From assembly GCA_015067615.1 (NCBI GenBank), contig SVMD01000002.1:62001-126000 (forward strand): a stretch of DNA of 64,000 nucleotides. The letters are read 5' to 3'. Every line of letters starts with the position of its first letter. The first letter of the stretch is position 1. The stretch comes from Oscillospiraceae bacterium (GTDB taxonomy: Bacteria; Bacillota; Clostridia; Oscillospirales; Oscillospiraceae). The notes under the pieces were generated by a model. That model searched no databases, was not told where the DNA came from, and worked only from the letters and a program-made list of their open reading frames with translations. Of the stretch, positions 51,595 through 60,241 are shown piece by piece. A program made the translations under genes and the position numbers.

Positions 51595-53508
51595 TTATGT
51601 CGACAGGTTCAGCGGACGTAAGCGCACCACCGCCACCGTGGCGTCGTCCGCGGCTTCCGCAGCCCCCGCTTCCAGAAGATAAGCCGCCATCTCCCCGGCG
51701 GCGGCTTCCGGATCGATCATCGCCCGGCGCCGGACCTCCTCTCCGTCCATGCCGTCGCTGACCATGATCAGTGCCTCCCCCCGCCGCAGGGACAGCCGCT
51801 CCACCGTCTCCCGGGTCGCGTTCACGCCGATCCCCGGAGGGGGCCCGGCTGTCCCGATTTTTTCCGCGTTGCCCCGGCAGAGCCAATAGCTGGGGGCGGC
51901 GCCCCATTTGTAGAGCGCCACAGCCCCGGTGTCCAGCCGAATCCGGGCCAGATCCACCGTCACCGCCCCGGCCCGGCCCCGGAGGACCAGCAGGCTGTTC
52001 AGGCTCCCCAGGGCGTGCTCCGCCGGGAACCCGGCGGCAAGCATCCGGTGCAGCAGCCGGGAGGCCTCCCTGGCCTCCTGGGCTGCCCCCAGGCCGGTGC
52101 CCATGCCGTCGCACAGCAGAAGGTAGTAGTCCCCCTCGGTGCCGGGAAAATGGCGGAATTTGTCGCCGTTTTCCGGCTCCTTCCCCCGGGCGCAGGCGGC
52201 CACCTCCGGGGAAAACCGGGGCGTATTCCGCTTGTTTCCCCCGGGCAGCAGCTCCGCCAGGTTCAGCAGGTATTCCGATAAAAAGAAATACTGCTGGCTC
52301 ACCGCCTCCCGGTATTCCCGCCGCCGGTCCCGGTCCGCCTTTAATAGCCGGTACTGCTCCTGGGTCCGGCGGATCTCCAGCAGCATCCTGCCGGACTTCC
52401 GGCAGGAAAAGGGCAGGGAGCTGCCCTCCAGCATGGGTCGCCGCAGCACCTCCCGGGGAATCTGGCTTGGTGCCTGGCAGGCCTTCCGGTTGGGGCAGCT
52501 GCCGCAGGCCCGCTCCCGGGTCCTGGCAAGCAACGCCTCCTCGTCGATACCCGGCCCCTCCGTTTCCATCATCAGCACCCTTGTCTGGCTCAGCACCCGG
52601 CTCATGGCTTCCAGCCGCAGCTGGGCGGCGGCGGTTTTCCCCCGGCGCCGGACCGTGTCGGGCTTTGCGGGCAGGAAAACCGACAGGACACCTCCCAGCA
52701 GCAGCCCCGGCAGGGGCGTCAGGTCCACACTTCCCTGAAGCCCCATCACCAGTAAGTATACCGCTCCGGGCATGCACCGTCGTCCCCAGTCCGGCAGCCC
52801 CGGGATCATCCGGCTGACGCAGACCCCGCAGAGCACCGCCGTCATGGGCACCGGGCTGACCCGGGCCAGGTCCAGGGCCAGGCCCGACAGCAGCGCCCCC
52901 GGGAACTGCCCCGCAGTCCCCAGCATCCCCGCGGCGATCAGTCCCGGATTCAGCCAGGGCAGGGGGGCGGTCTGGGAAAGGGCCAGGACGGCAATGCCCT
53001 CCGCCGCCCAGAGGGCGAACCGGTCCCGGTCCCGGACCAGGGCCAGAAACAACCGGGACGCCCCGGCCGCCACTGCCACCCGGAGCAGATAGATCCCTGT
53101 GGGGGTGTCGAAGCCCGCCAGCTGAAAGGTAAGGCCTGTCAGGGCGGTGAGCAGGGCGCACAGGGCCGGGATCAGCAGGGGCGTTTCCCGGCAGCGTTTG
53201 GTTTTCCCGAAAATCAGGGCGGTGACCCCGGCGGACAGGGACCAGATGATCCCCTGGCTCCCGGCGGTGCCCCAGAAGACCCGGTAGCCAAGGGCGGCAC
53301 CCAGGGCCATCACCGCCGAGCGCCAGCCGGTGACCGCGCTGATACAGCCCATGGCCAGGGGTTGGGGGCTGTGGCCGATGCTGGCGGCGCTGAGAAGGAA
53401 GCCGGTACCGCCCCAGGCCATCACCCGGCCCAGCCGCCGCACCCTCCTGTCGGCAGAAAGCTGCCGGAACCACGTTCTCCCCTGGTGCAGATAGGAATCC
53501 ACTGTCAT
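51595..53508 (-). CDS. spoIIE: Stage II sporulation protein E (SpoIIE-like phosphatase)
   Basis: 637 aa. About ten N-terminal membrane helices (30-290), a central regulatory part with the cysteine cluster CGSCPNRKACQ, and a C-terminal PP2C domain with LLLCDGMGTGLGAAQEA, VTVDLARI, LIMVSDGMDG and ADDATVAVV. It dephosphorylates SpoIIAA and activates sigma-F in the forespore. It is about 190 residues shorter than the Bacillus protein, mostly in the central part. Start ATG 53508 with aaaggcgtgg upstream; an ATG ten codons earlier is possible. Confidence 0.93.
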   Translation of the reverse strand: MTVDSYLHQGRTWFRQLSADRRVRRLGRVMAWGGTGFLLSAASIGHSPQPLAMGCISAVTGWRSAVMALGAALGYRVFWGTAGSQGIIWSLSAGVTALIFGKTKRCRETPLLIPALCALLTALTGLTFQLAGFDTPTGIYLLRVAVAAGASRLFLALVRDRDRFALWAAEGIAVLALSQTAPLPWLNPGLIAAGMLGTAGQFPGALLSGLALDLARVSPVPMTAVLCGVCVSRMIPGLPDWGRRCMPGAVYLLVMGLQGSVDLTPLPGLLLGGVLSVFLPAKPDTVRRRGKTAAAQLRLEAMSRVLSQTRVLMMETEGPGIDEEALLARTRERACGSCPNRKACQAPSQIPREVLRRPMLEGSSLPFSCRKSGRMLLEIRRTQEQYRLLKADRDRRREYREAVSQQYFFLSEYLLNLAELLPGGNKRNTPRFSPEVAACARGKEPENGDKFRHFPGTEGDYYLLLCDGMGTGLGAAQEAREASRLLHRMLAAGFPAEHALGSLNSLLVLRGRAGAVTVDLARIRLDTGAVALYKWGAAPSYWLCRGNAEKIGTAGPPPGIGVNATRETVERLSLRRGEALIMVSDGMDGEEVRRRAMIDPEAAAGEMAAYLLEAGAAEAADDATVAVVRLRPLNLST

Positions 53509-53618
53509 TTGTACCACGCCTTTCGGTTTTGATAGCAAAATCCTACCACGAAGAGAAAAATAATGCTGTCGTAACCGGGAATGGAAGGGGAAGAATACAG
53601 CAGGGGGCTGCAGAACGG

Positions 53619-53782
53619 TAAACGATTATTTCTGTCAGTACCGTTTCGTAGGGCGGGCTCATGAGCCCGCCGAAGCACCAATTTGCATGAGTAGCAGAAT
53701 ATGTGCTGAAATCCTTGATTTTGCAACGGGTTTAGCAAGGCAGTGTCGTTACCGGGTCGGCGGGGTCATGACCCCGCCCTAC
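53619..53782. repeat. Palindromic element, core type C with partial TIR
   Basis: Left end TAAACGATTATTT (53619-53631), then gtcagtaccgtttcgtagg and the gggctcatgagcccgcc arm; right side cggggtcatgaccccgccct. Upstream of spoIIE and after the GH25 terminator. Confidence 0.85.
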
Positions 53783-53813
53783 AATGATTGTCTGTCTCTT
53801 TTCCGTAAAAAAG

Positions 53814-53837
53814 AGCCGGAGCATGTCTGCTCCGGCT
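53814..53837. terminator. Terminator of the GH25 gene
   Basis: 10-bp arms agccggagca/tgctccggct, loop tgtc; T6 on the minus strand. Confidence 0.85.
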
Positions 53838-53843
53838 GTTGTC

Positions 53844-54794
53844 TTAGAAAAATTCATCCACAAAGTACAGGTTGATATCCACATTGCCCTGGATACCCGG
53901 CACCCGGCCGGAATCGGTGTACTGCCACATTTCGATACGGTAGGGATAGGTCATCCGGTCGGAATACAGAGCCAGCCAGAAGGGGTAATCCTCCAGCTCC
54001 GTCAGATTCATCAGGGACCGGGACTGATAGGTGTTGAAATAGGCCATGGGGGTGTAGCCTGCCTCCTGGATTTTGCCGCAGAAGGCCAGGTAGCAGTCCG
54101 TCAGGGTCCGGCGGTCCATGTTGGCGGTCCGGGCCTCCGCGCTGATGTATTCCCAGTCGTAAACCACCGGCATGGTCAGCTCGTAACCGGCAATGCGCTT
54201 CAGCACGAAGTCCGCCTCCTCCTCTGCTTCCGCCACCGTAATGGCCTGAGAGAAGAAGTAGACGCCCACCTGAAGCCCCGCTTCCAGCGCGCCCTTGATA
54301 TTTTGCTCAAACAGATTGTCCTCCACCAGCTTGCCCTCTTCACCGTAACCCCGGTAGCCCAGGCGGATCATGGCAAATTCGATGCCGGAGGCTTTGACCT
54401 TGTCCCAGTCGATATCCCCCTGGTAATAGCTGACGTCGATGCCGGGGATGGTGCCCGCCTTGACGCAGCCCAGGTACCGGCCCTCATACTGGAAGTCCAG
54501 CTTGCCATAGGGGTTTTTCTCCGGCTCCGGCAGGGGCTCCGTGGGCTCTTCGGGATTTTCCGTGGGGATGGGCATGGTGACGGCGTGGCCGCCCTGCAAA
54601 AGCTGCTGGGGATCCTCCGGCAGCGTCTCCCGGGGTTCCTCCTGCTTCATTATCTCCGGCAGACTGACAAGGGTCAGCACCAGAGTCAGCACCGCCAGAA
54701 TACCGGCGATGATGGCCATGATCAGCTCGGGCCGGAGCTTCTTCCGGGGGGCGTGGACCTGGTCCAGTTCTTCGGTTAAGACGGTATCTTCCAT
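53844..54794 (-). CDS. Membrane-anchored glycoside hydrolase family 25 (lysozyme)
   Basis: 316 aa. Cytoplasmic N terminus, one membrane helix (about 24-46), Pro/Glu-rich linker, then GH25 domain from GIDVSYYQGDIDWDKVK to the end, with VVYDWEYIS carrying the catalytic acid and WLALYSD, MWQYTDSG and DINLY. It should cleave the peptidoglycan glycan chain outside the membrane. ATG 54794 with aaggagcgg upstream. It lies between spoIIE and spoIIP, so a role in sporulation or lysis is possible. Confidence 0.93.
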   Translation of the reverse strand: MEDTVLTEELDQVHAPRKKLRPELIMAIIAGILAVLTLVLTLVSLPEIMKQEEPRETLPEDPQQLLQGGHAVTMPIPTENPEEPTEPLPEPEKNPYGKLDFQYEGRYLGCVKAGTIPGIDVSYYQGDIDWDKVKASGIEFAMIRLGYRGYGEEGKLVEDNLFEQNIKGALEAGLQVGVYFFSQAITVAEAEEEADFVLKRIAGYELTMPVVYDWEYISAEARTANMDRRTLTDCYLAFCGKIQEAGYTPMAYFNTYQSRSLMNLTELEDYPFWLALYSDRMTYPYRIEMWQYTDSGRVPGIQGNVDINLYFVDEFF

Positions 54795-54924
54795 ACTGCC
54801 GCCGCTCCTTTTTCTGTAGTTACGACACAGTATAGCATATTTCTTCCCGCTCGCCAAGGGTAATTTACAGGAAATGTCCCATTAAGTAAATCTTAAACAA
54901 TCCGTTAACGATTGATAAAACCGG

Positions 54925-54952
54925 TTGAAATCCTGATATTTTGCAATATAAT
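54925..54952 (+). promoter_or_regulatory. Promoter of the zinc-ribbon gene
   Basis: TTGAAA (54925-54930), 16-base spacer, TATAAT (54947-54952). Confidence 0.75.
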
Positions 54953-54986
54953 GGTAGAAGCAAATTCTTCTTACAAAGGTGATCGT

Positions 54987-55400
54987 ATGAATGGATTCGG
55001 CAGCTGGCTTCGTCAGCTTGGAGCACGGATGGCCTTTTCCCTCCGCCGCTTCATGGAGGGCCGTTACGGAAATGACAAACTGAATAACGCTATTCTGGGC
55101 GCTGCGCTGCTGATGGTCATTCTGGCCCTGTTCATCCGCAATCCGCTGCTGAACCTGCTTACCCACGGGGTTTCCTACGCCCTGATGTTCTGGTCCATTT
55201 TCAGAACTTTGTCCCGGAACACCTACAAGCGCTATCAAGAAAACCGGGCATACCTGAAATTTATCGACCGGTTCAAGGACCGGGACCACCGGTATTTTGA
55301 CTGCCCCAAGTGCCGCCAGACGGTGCGGGTCCCCCGGGGCAAGGGCAAGATCGCCATCACCTGTCCCCGGTGCAAGGAAAAATTCGTCCGCAAGAGTTAA
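54987..55400 (+). CDS. Small membrane protein with C-terminal zinc ribbon
   Basis: 137 aa. Basic N terminus, two membrane helices (about 33-70), a charged helix (RYQENRAYLKFIDRFKDRD) and a C-terminal CPKCRQTVRVPRGKGK...CPRCKEKF zinc ribbon. Similar proteins occur in many clostridia but have no known function. ATG 54987 with aaaggtgat 6 bases upstream. Monocistronic. Confidence 0.8.
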   Translation: MNGFGSWLRQLGARMAFSLRRFMEGRYGNDKLNNAILGAALLMVILALFIRNPLLNLLTHGVSYALMFWSIFRTLSRNTYKRYQENRAYLKFIDRFKDRDHRYFDCPKCRQTVRVPRGKGKIAITCPRCKEKFVRKS

Positions 55401-55404
55401 GTGC

Positions 55405-55440
55405 AAATCCCCCGATGCTTCAATGCATCGGGGGATTTTT
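55405..55440. terminator. Bidirectional terminator
   Basis: 14-bp arms (55405-55418, 55425-55438), T6. It separates the convergent zinc-ribbon gene and spoIIP. Confidence 0.9.
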
Positions 55441-56453
55441 TACCGGGTTCCCCTGGCCAGGGCGATGATGGCCTTTGCCAGCTGCTCCGCCGCCCGGAGG
55501 GCCTCCGGGTGGGTATTTCCGGCGGCGCCCATTTCGATGAGCAGGGAGCCCTTCGTCAGGTCCTGGTTGAACCGCTGGGACCGGAGGCTCATGGGCCGGG
55601 TGATTCCGGGGGAGAGCCGCTCCAGCTGGGCCTGGAGCTTCAGTCCCAGGCTTAAGTTTTCCTCCCAGTCCGGATGCTTCAGCCCGCCGGCGTTGGTGCC
55701 CATCACCAGCATGATCTGGGCGGTGTCCGCCCCGTCCACCTGCGCCACAGGCCGAAACTGGTTGTTTAGATCCCCGGAGGCGTCCCGGTGCAGGTCCAGC
55801 ACCAGACAGACCGAGGGATATTCCTCCAAAACCGTCTGAATGGCCTTCCGGGCATGGTTGTAGGAACCGTTGTAGGAGGGGTAGTCGTGGAGCTCCCGGT
55901 CGTGAATCACCGTGATGCCCGCCTGCTGGAGAAGCTCAGCAACTCTTGTGCCGATGGATACCATGTTGTAATCCGTGTCCAGGGTCCGGAAGGCGGAGCT
56001 TTCCTTGTAGCTTTCGCCCTGCTTCGTGTAGCTCTCCGTGGCGTGGGTGTGCAGGATCAGAACCCTGGGCTCGGAGCCGGTGAGATCCCAGTTTAAAGGC
56101 CGGGCCATCAGGTCCTCCAGATCCGGCCGCAGGGAGCAGGCATAGAGGATCTGGGTCAGGTCCAGATCCCCGGAGCTGAAGACCGGGAGAGGTTCCGGCT
56201 CCGGCGGCACTGTCACCGGCACGGTGGCGGCGGGAATTTCCGTGGGAGCTTCGACAAAATCCGTGTTTTCCTCCAAAGACGGCGAAAACCGGACTTTCCG
56301 TCCGGTTTCCAGATAGATGAGAAAGGATTGGGTCTCGGGCTTTCGAAACAAATCCAGAACACCCTGAAAGGCCCCGGCGGCCCCCAGCCGGGCCACCACC
56401 GCACAGGCGATCACCGCCGCCCCGAAGCGCAGGGTTTTTGCTTGCTGATCCAT
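55440..56453 (-). CDS. spoIIP: Stage II sporulation protein P
   Basis: 337 aa. One N-terminal membrane helix, Pro-rich linker, then the SpoIIP hydrolase domain with LILHTHATESY (metal His and Glu), TDYNMVSIG, VLDLHRDAS and MGTNAGGLKHPDWEENL. Amidase and endopeptidase that thins septal peptidoglycan during engulfment with SpoIID and SpoIIM. ATG 56453 with gggggtg 7 bases upstream; the longer upstream frame crosses a heptamer repeat. Confidence 0.95.
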   Translation of the reverse strand: MDQQAKTLRFGAAVIACAVVARLGAAGAFQGVLDLFRKPETQSFLIYLETGRKVRFSPSLEENTDFVEAPTEIPAATVPVTVPPEPEPLPVFSSGDLDLTQILYACSLRPDLEDLMARPLNWDLTGSEPRVLILHTHATESYTKQGESYKESSAFRTLDTDYNMVSIGTRVAELLQQAGITVIHDRELHDYPSYNGSYNHARKAIQTVLEEYPSVCLVLDLHRDASGDLNNQFRPVAQVDGADTAQIMLVMGTNAGGLKHPDWEENLSLGLKLQAQLERLSPGITRPMSLRSQRFNQDLTKGSLLIEMGAAGNTHPEALRAAEQLAKAIIALARGTR

Positions 56454-56468
56454 AGAACACCCCCGGTT

Positions 56469-56497
56469 GGAATGCAGAATGATGAATGCAGAATGAG
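56469..56497. repeat. AATGCAG heptamer repeat
   Basis: gaatgcagaatgatgaatgc and continuation just upstream of the spoIIP start; same unit as 8493-8525. Confidence 0.75.
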
Positions 56498-56507
56498 GGT
56501 AGTGTGG

Positions 56508-56688
56508 TAAATTATCGTTTACAAGAGCTTCCCCCTGGGGGGAAGCTGGCACCGCGTAAGCGGTGACTGATGAGGGGACTCCCCTGCGATGACTGGAAAT
56601 GCAACGGTTTTCTTACTGCTGTCCCCTCATCCGCCCCTTCGGGGCACCTTCCCCCCAGGGGGAAGGTATTAAGCTAAACGATAATTTA
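56508..56688. repeat. TIR-bearing palindromic element, core type A (copy A4)
   Basis: Termini TAAATTATCGTTTA (56508-56521) and TAAACGATAATTTA (56675-56688). The right end supplies the stop codon of tadA on the minus strand. The core lacks the 65-bp insertion of A2/A3. Confidence 0.93.
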
Positions 56689-57171
56689 CCTTTCCTTCGG
56701 CTTCCATTTGGGCCGGGTGCGAAGCTCCACGCGCAGATTCTGGAAAAATTCCTGCATCAGCGATGCGGCTTCTGCCTCCCGGATGCCGGACTCCACCTTG
56801 GGGTGGTGGTTAAAGCCCATGTCGAAGAGGGCGCAGACACTGCGCACCGCGCCGAATTTGCTGTCCGAGGCACCGTAGACCACACGGGGAATCCGGGCGT
56901 TGAGGATGGCGCCGGCGCACATGGAGCAGGGCTCCAGGGTCACATACAGGGTGCATTCCCACAGCCGCCAGCCGCCCAAATTTTTGCAGGCCTGGGAAAT
57001 GGCCTCAATTTCCGCATGGGCCAGGGCGGACTTGTCCTTCTCCCGGCGGTTGCGGCCCCGGCCGACAATCTCATCGCCCCGGACGATGACGCAGCCCACG
57101 GGCACCTCGCCCTCGGCAGCCGCCTCCCGGGCCAGGGCCAGAGCCTCATCCATAAAATACAGGTCATCCAT
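56686..57171 (-). CDS. tadA: tRNA-specific adenosine deaminase
   Basis: 161 aa. Zinc site HAEIEA (His and catalytic Glu) and PCSMCAGA (two Cys); N-terminal MDEALALAREAA. It converts A34 to inosine in tRNA-Arg(ACG). RBS aaaggagtgag before ATG 57171. The stop TAA is the outer TAA of a repeat terminus, and the C-terminal RPKWKPKER is basic. Confidence 0.95.
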   Translation of the reverse strand: MDDLYFMDEALALAREAAAEGEVPVGCVIVRGDEIVGRGRNRREKDKSALAHAEIEAISQACKNLGGWRLWECTLYVTLEPCSMCAGAILNARIPRVVYGASDSKFGAVRSVCALFDMGFNHHPKVESGIREAEAASLMQEFFQNLRVELRTRPKWKPKER

Positions 57172-57228
57172 GTTCGCTCACTCCTTTGGGTTAATCATAC
57201 CCCAGGGTGGGAACGCAGTCAAGGCATG

Positions 57229-57282
57229 TGAATGCAGAATGTTTTTCCGTAATTCAGCATTCTACATTCTGCATTCTGCATT
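57229..57282. repeat. Inverted AATGCAG/CTGCATT heptamer pair
   Basis: gaatgcagaatg (57230-57241) facing cattctacattctgcattctgcatt (to 57282); spans the tadA upstream region and the end of the XRE gene. Confidence 0.75.
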
Positions 57283-57304
57283 GGGACAGGCACAGCCTGT
57301 CCCG

Positions 57305-57643
57305 CTACGGCTCCATGAGCATGGCGGCAAACAGCACGGCCAGCTCTTCTCTGGAAAAGGGCCTGTCCGTCCGCTGTGTCAGCCGCCGGTCCGCCGAGGT
57401 GATGCGGCTGAGCAGCATCCGCTGCAAATCGTCCGTCTCCTGCTCCGCCGGAACGCCGGTGAGTATGTAATCTACGCTGACATGGAAGATCCGGGCCAGC
57501 TCCACCAGAATCTCCGCCGAGGGCTCCCGGCGGCCCTGCTCGTACATGCCCACGGCGCTGGGGCTGACCTGCAGAAGCTGCGCCAGCCGGGACTGGCTCA
57601 TTCCGGCCTCCCGCCGCAGCGCCGCGATCCTTGCTCCTATCAT
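57305..57643 (-). CDS. XRE-family HTH regulator
   Basis: 112 aa. Helix-turn-helix in the first 65 residues: GMSQSRLAQLLQVSPSAVGMYEQGRREPS. The C-terminal part (RRLTQRTDRPFSREELAVLF) may mediate dimerisation. ATG 57643 with ggggtg 6 bases upstream; a GTG three codons earlier overlaps that site. Divergent from a three-gene mini-operon whose promoter holds a palindrome, as in phage-type repressor switches. Confidence 0.9.
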   Translation of the reverse strand: MIGARIAALRREAGMSQSRLAQLLQVSPSAVGMYEQGRREPSAEILVELARIFHVSVDYILTGVPAEQETDDLQRMLLSRITSADRRLTQRTDRPFSREELAVLFAAMLMEP

Positions 57644-57731
57644 CTGATTCACCCCATCTGTATTTTTATGTCAACAAGATAGCATATTTTCCCCGAGAAA
57701 ATGGGAGAAAAATGGCTCCTACACAATTCGA

Positions 57732-57760
57732 CTGACACCACACGGAGTGTGTAGTATACT
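57732..57760 (+). promoter_or_regulatory. Mini-operon promoter with embedded operator palindrome
   Basis: CTGACA (57732-57737), 17-base spacer, TATACT (57755-57760). The spacer contains CACAC-GGA-GTGTG (57739-57751), a likely repressor site. Confidence 0.7.
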
Positions 57761-57810
57761 CCCGGTAGGAAAGCGGAAAACCGCTGATATTTACGAAAGG
57801 TGGGAGGTCC

Positions 57811-57942
57811 ATGATTCCCTTCATTGAGCCGGTGCTGTACTTAGATCCCCAGAAGGCAAGGCCTGTCTGCTTCTGCGTTCGCTGCGGCGGCGAATGCTAC
57901 CACGAAAGCCCGCTGTGCTTTGACTGCGAGGAAGACCCATGA
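57811..57942 (+). CDS. Cysteine-rich microprotein
   Basis: 43 aa. Seven cysteines: Cys20, Cys22, CxxC at 25/28-region (VRCGGECYH) and PLCFDCEEDP at the end, so one zinc ribbon or knuckle is likely. RBS gggaggt 5 bases before ATG. The stop overlaps the next gene (ATGA). I do not recognise a family. Confidence 0.75.
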   Translation: MIPFIEPVLYLDPQKARPVCFCVRCGGECYHESPLCFDCEEDP

Positions 57943-58172
57943 CTCTGGCAGAAATCAGCAGAACCTATGAGCAGGCGGCACAGCCTCTGCGTCAGCGCCT
58001 GAGTCAGCTGCGAAAACTGCTGGCCCAGGCGGAAGACCCGGAGGAGATCTGGCACATCAAGCGCCGCATTGCCGAGCTGACCCCCATGCTGACGGAGATG
58101 AACGAACTGGCGGAGCTCACCGCCCGGTACTATGAGAGGGGGTATTACCGCAGTGAAAAATATACTCTATGA
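57939..58172 (+). CDS. Small coiled-coil protein
   Basis: 77 aa, almost entirely helical and charged (EQAAQPLRQRLSQLRKLLAQ, then HIKRRIAEL, MTEMNEL-like heptads). It is translationally coupled to the Cys-rich microprotein and overlaps the sigma-like gene by 20 bases. Similar short genes precede sigma-like genes on integrative elements; no function is known. Confidence 0.75.
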   Translation: MTLAEISRTYEQAAQPLRQRLSQLRKLLAQAEDPEEIWHIKRRIAELTPMLTEMNELAELTARYYERGYYRSEKYTL

Positions 58173-58395
58173 GGGCTACCTGGGCCCCCGGATTCCCCGG
58201 GAGGTGGCCATGAAGCGGATCCAGCGGGTGATCTGGGAGGAGATGACCGATGTGCAGCGGGAGGTACTGCTGGCGTACTACTTTCAGGAGAAGAAGATCC
58301 CCCAGATCGCCCAGGAGCGGGGTGTAAACAGAACCAGCGTTGCCCGGGCCCTGCACCGGGCCGAGGAGAAGCTGAGACGATACTTAAAATATTGA
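58153..58395 (+). CDS. Sigma-70 region 4-like DNA-binding protein
   Basis: 80 aa from GTG 58153 (gagggggt 9 bases upstream). MTDVQREVLLAYYFQEKKIP, QIAQERGVNRTSVARALHRAEEKLRRYL is a sigma region 4 helix-turn-helix; regions 1-3 are absent. It could be an anti- or co-sigma, or a regulator of element genes. Last gene of the mini-operon. Confidence 0.85.
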   Translation: MKNILYEGYLGPRIPREVAMKRIQRVIWEEMTDVQREVLLAYYFQEKKIPQIAQERGVNRTSVARALHRAEEKLRRYLKY

Positions 58396-58520
58396 GCACA
58401 GGCGCCGTGGGAAAACCACGGCATTTTTTTGAAATTTGTTGATTTTATCAAATTCCTTGCAATTTGCCCGATACCGTGATAAAATGATACAATCCAGAAT
58501 ATTAAAAAGGAGGGATTTGC

Positions 58521-60239
58521 CTGAAGCGCAGAATTTTCGCGCTGGCCCTGTGTATGTGCATGGTCTTCGGTCTTGCACTGACCGTCCGGGCCGACAACAC
58601 AGCCTCCAGTATCCAGATTTACGCCTCCGTGGACAAAAACGGCCGGGCAGACGTGACCATGACGGTGCGGCTGCGGCTGGACCAGACAGTGGAGGCGCTG
58701 TATTTCCCCCTGCCTGTCAACGCGGAGGATATCAAGCTCAATGACGGCGGCGCCACCGCCACCCGGGGCATCAACTCCATGCAGGTGAAGGTTCCCGGAA
58801 ACATGACCGATTATGTGGGCGATCATGTGCTGACCTTCCAGTACCGGATCCCCAATGTGGTGCAGATGGTGGAGGACCCCAAGACGAAGCAGAACAAGCT
58901 GACTCTGGAGCTGCCCCTGCTCAGCGGCTTTGAATTCCCGGTCCAGAGCGTCACCCTGGCGGTGACCCTGCCGGAGAATATCGAGGGCCGTCCTGTGTTC
59001 AAGAGCACCTATCACCAGAACGATATTGACCGGCTGCTCAGCGTTACCATCAACAACAACATGATCACCGGCCAGATCACCCAGCAGCTGAAGGACCACG
59101 AGACCCTGTCCATGACCATGGTGGTGCCTCCCTCCATGTTCGGCGGTGTCAGCACCTATGTGCGGGTGGGCAACCCCGAAGTGGTCCCCATGGCCGTCTG
59201 CGCTGTGGCGGCGCTGGTGTACTGGCTCATCTTCCTCCGGGGCTATCCCCTGATCCGGGTCCGACGCAATTCTCCCCCCGAGGGTATCACCGCCGGCGAG
59301 CTGGGTGTCCGGCTGACCATGGCCGGTACGGACCTGACCGCAATGGTCTTTTCCTGGGCCCAGATGGGCTACATCCTGATCCAGCTGGATGACCGGGGCC
59401 GGGTGTGGCTCCACAAGAAGATGGATATGGGCAACGAGCGCTCCGCCTTTGAAAACAAGATCTTCCGGGCCCTCTTCGGCCGCCGGGATATTGCCGAGGC
59501 CACCGGCCAGCGGTATGCCAGCCTTGTCCGGCAGGCGAAAAGGCTGAATCCCTCCCGGAAGACCATGGTGAATCCCAAGTGCGGCAATATGAAGATCTTC
59601 CGCTTCATTATGTGCGGTGTGCAGTTCTTTGCCGGCATCTGCTTTGCTATGAATTTCACCGGTCTGGCGGCGCTGCAGGTGCTGCTGAGCCTGGTGCTGG
59701 GCGCTTTCGGCCTCATCAGCGGCTGGCTGATCCAGAACGGCATGTACCGGCTCCACCTGCGGGACAAGAGCCCGCTGGCCCTGTCCCTGGCTCTGAGTGT
59801 TGGCTGGTTCCTGCTGGGCCTGTGGGCCGGACAGTGGATCGTCGCTCTGGTCAGTGTCCTGGTTCAGCTTCTGGCGGGCCTCATGGCTGCCTACGGCGGA
59901 CGGCGCTCTCCCCTGGGCCGCCAGAACGCCACCCAGATCCTGGGCCTGTACCGGTATCTGCGCACCGTGGACCGGGCGGAGCTGAAGCGGCTCCAGGAGA
60001 ACGACCCGGAGTATTTCTACACGCTGATGCCCTTTGCCCTGGCTCTGGGCGTGGACGAAGCCTTTGCCAAGCGCTTTGATAATAAGAAAATGCCCTCCTG
60101 TCCCTACTTCATCTGTGGCGTCCAGACCAAAATGTCTGCGCTGGAATGGACCCGGTTCTTCCGGGAGACCGCCCGGCTCATGGACGAGCGGGCGAAGCGG
60201 ATGGAATTTGAAAAATACGCCGTGCTGTTCATGCGGTAA
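58521..60239 (+). CDS. DUF2207-like membrane protein, probable CTG start
   Basis: 572 aa from CTG 58521. GGAGGG lies 7-8 bases before this codon, and the translation (KRRIFALALCMCMVFGLAL, ending VRA) is a complete signal peptide; ATG 58554 would lose its basic start and the ribosome site. After cleavage: an extracellular beta-rich domain (about 25-205), a membrane helix near 220, the cytoplasmic DUF2207-type PPEGITAGELGVRL and FSWAQMGYILIQ winged region, then three or four more helices (360-470). Function unknown. Confidence 0.8.
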   Translation: MKRRIFALALCMCMVFGLALTVRADNTASSIQIYASVDKNGRADVTMTVRLRLDQTVEALYFPLPVNAEDIKLNDGGATATRGINSMQVKVPGNMTDYVGDHVLTFQYRIPNVVQMVEDPKTKQNKLTLELPLLSGFEFPVQSVTLAVTLPENIEGRPVFKSTYHQNDIDRLLSVTINNNMITGQITQQLKDHETLSMTMVVPPSMFGGVSTYVRVGNPEVVPMAVCAVAALVYWLIFLRGYPLIRVRRNSPPEGITAGELGVRLTMAGTDLTAMVFSWAQMGYILIQLDDRGRVWLHKKMDMGNERSAFENKIFRALFGRRDIAEATGQRYASLVRQAKRLNPSRKTMVNPKCGNMKIFRFIMCGVQFFAGICFAMNFTGLAALQVLLSLVLGAFGLISGWLIQNGMYRLHLRDKSPLALSLALSVGWFLLGLWAGQWIVALVSVLVQLLAGLMAAYGGRRSPLGRQNATQILGLYRYLRTVDRAELKRLQENDPEYFYTLMPFALALGVDEAFAKRFDNKKMPSCPYFICGVQTKMSALEWTRFFRETARLMDERAKRMEFEKYAVLFMR

Positions 60240-60241
60240 TG

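Noticed and set aside
51578..53473. 631-codon minus-strand frame overlapping spoIIE
   Set aside because: It is spoIIE read in another frame, dominated by Gly/Pro/Arg/Ala.
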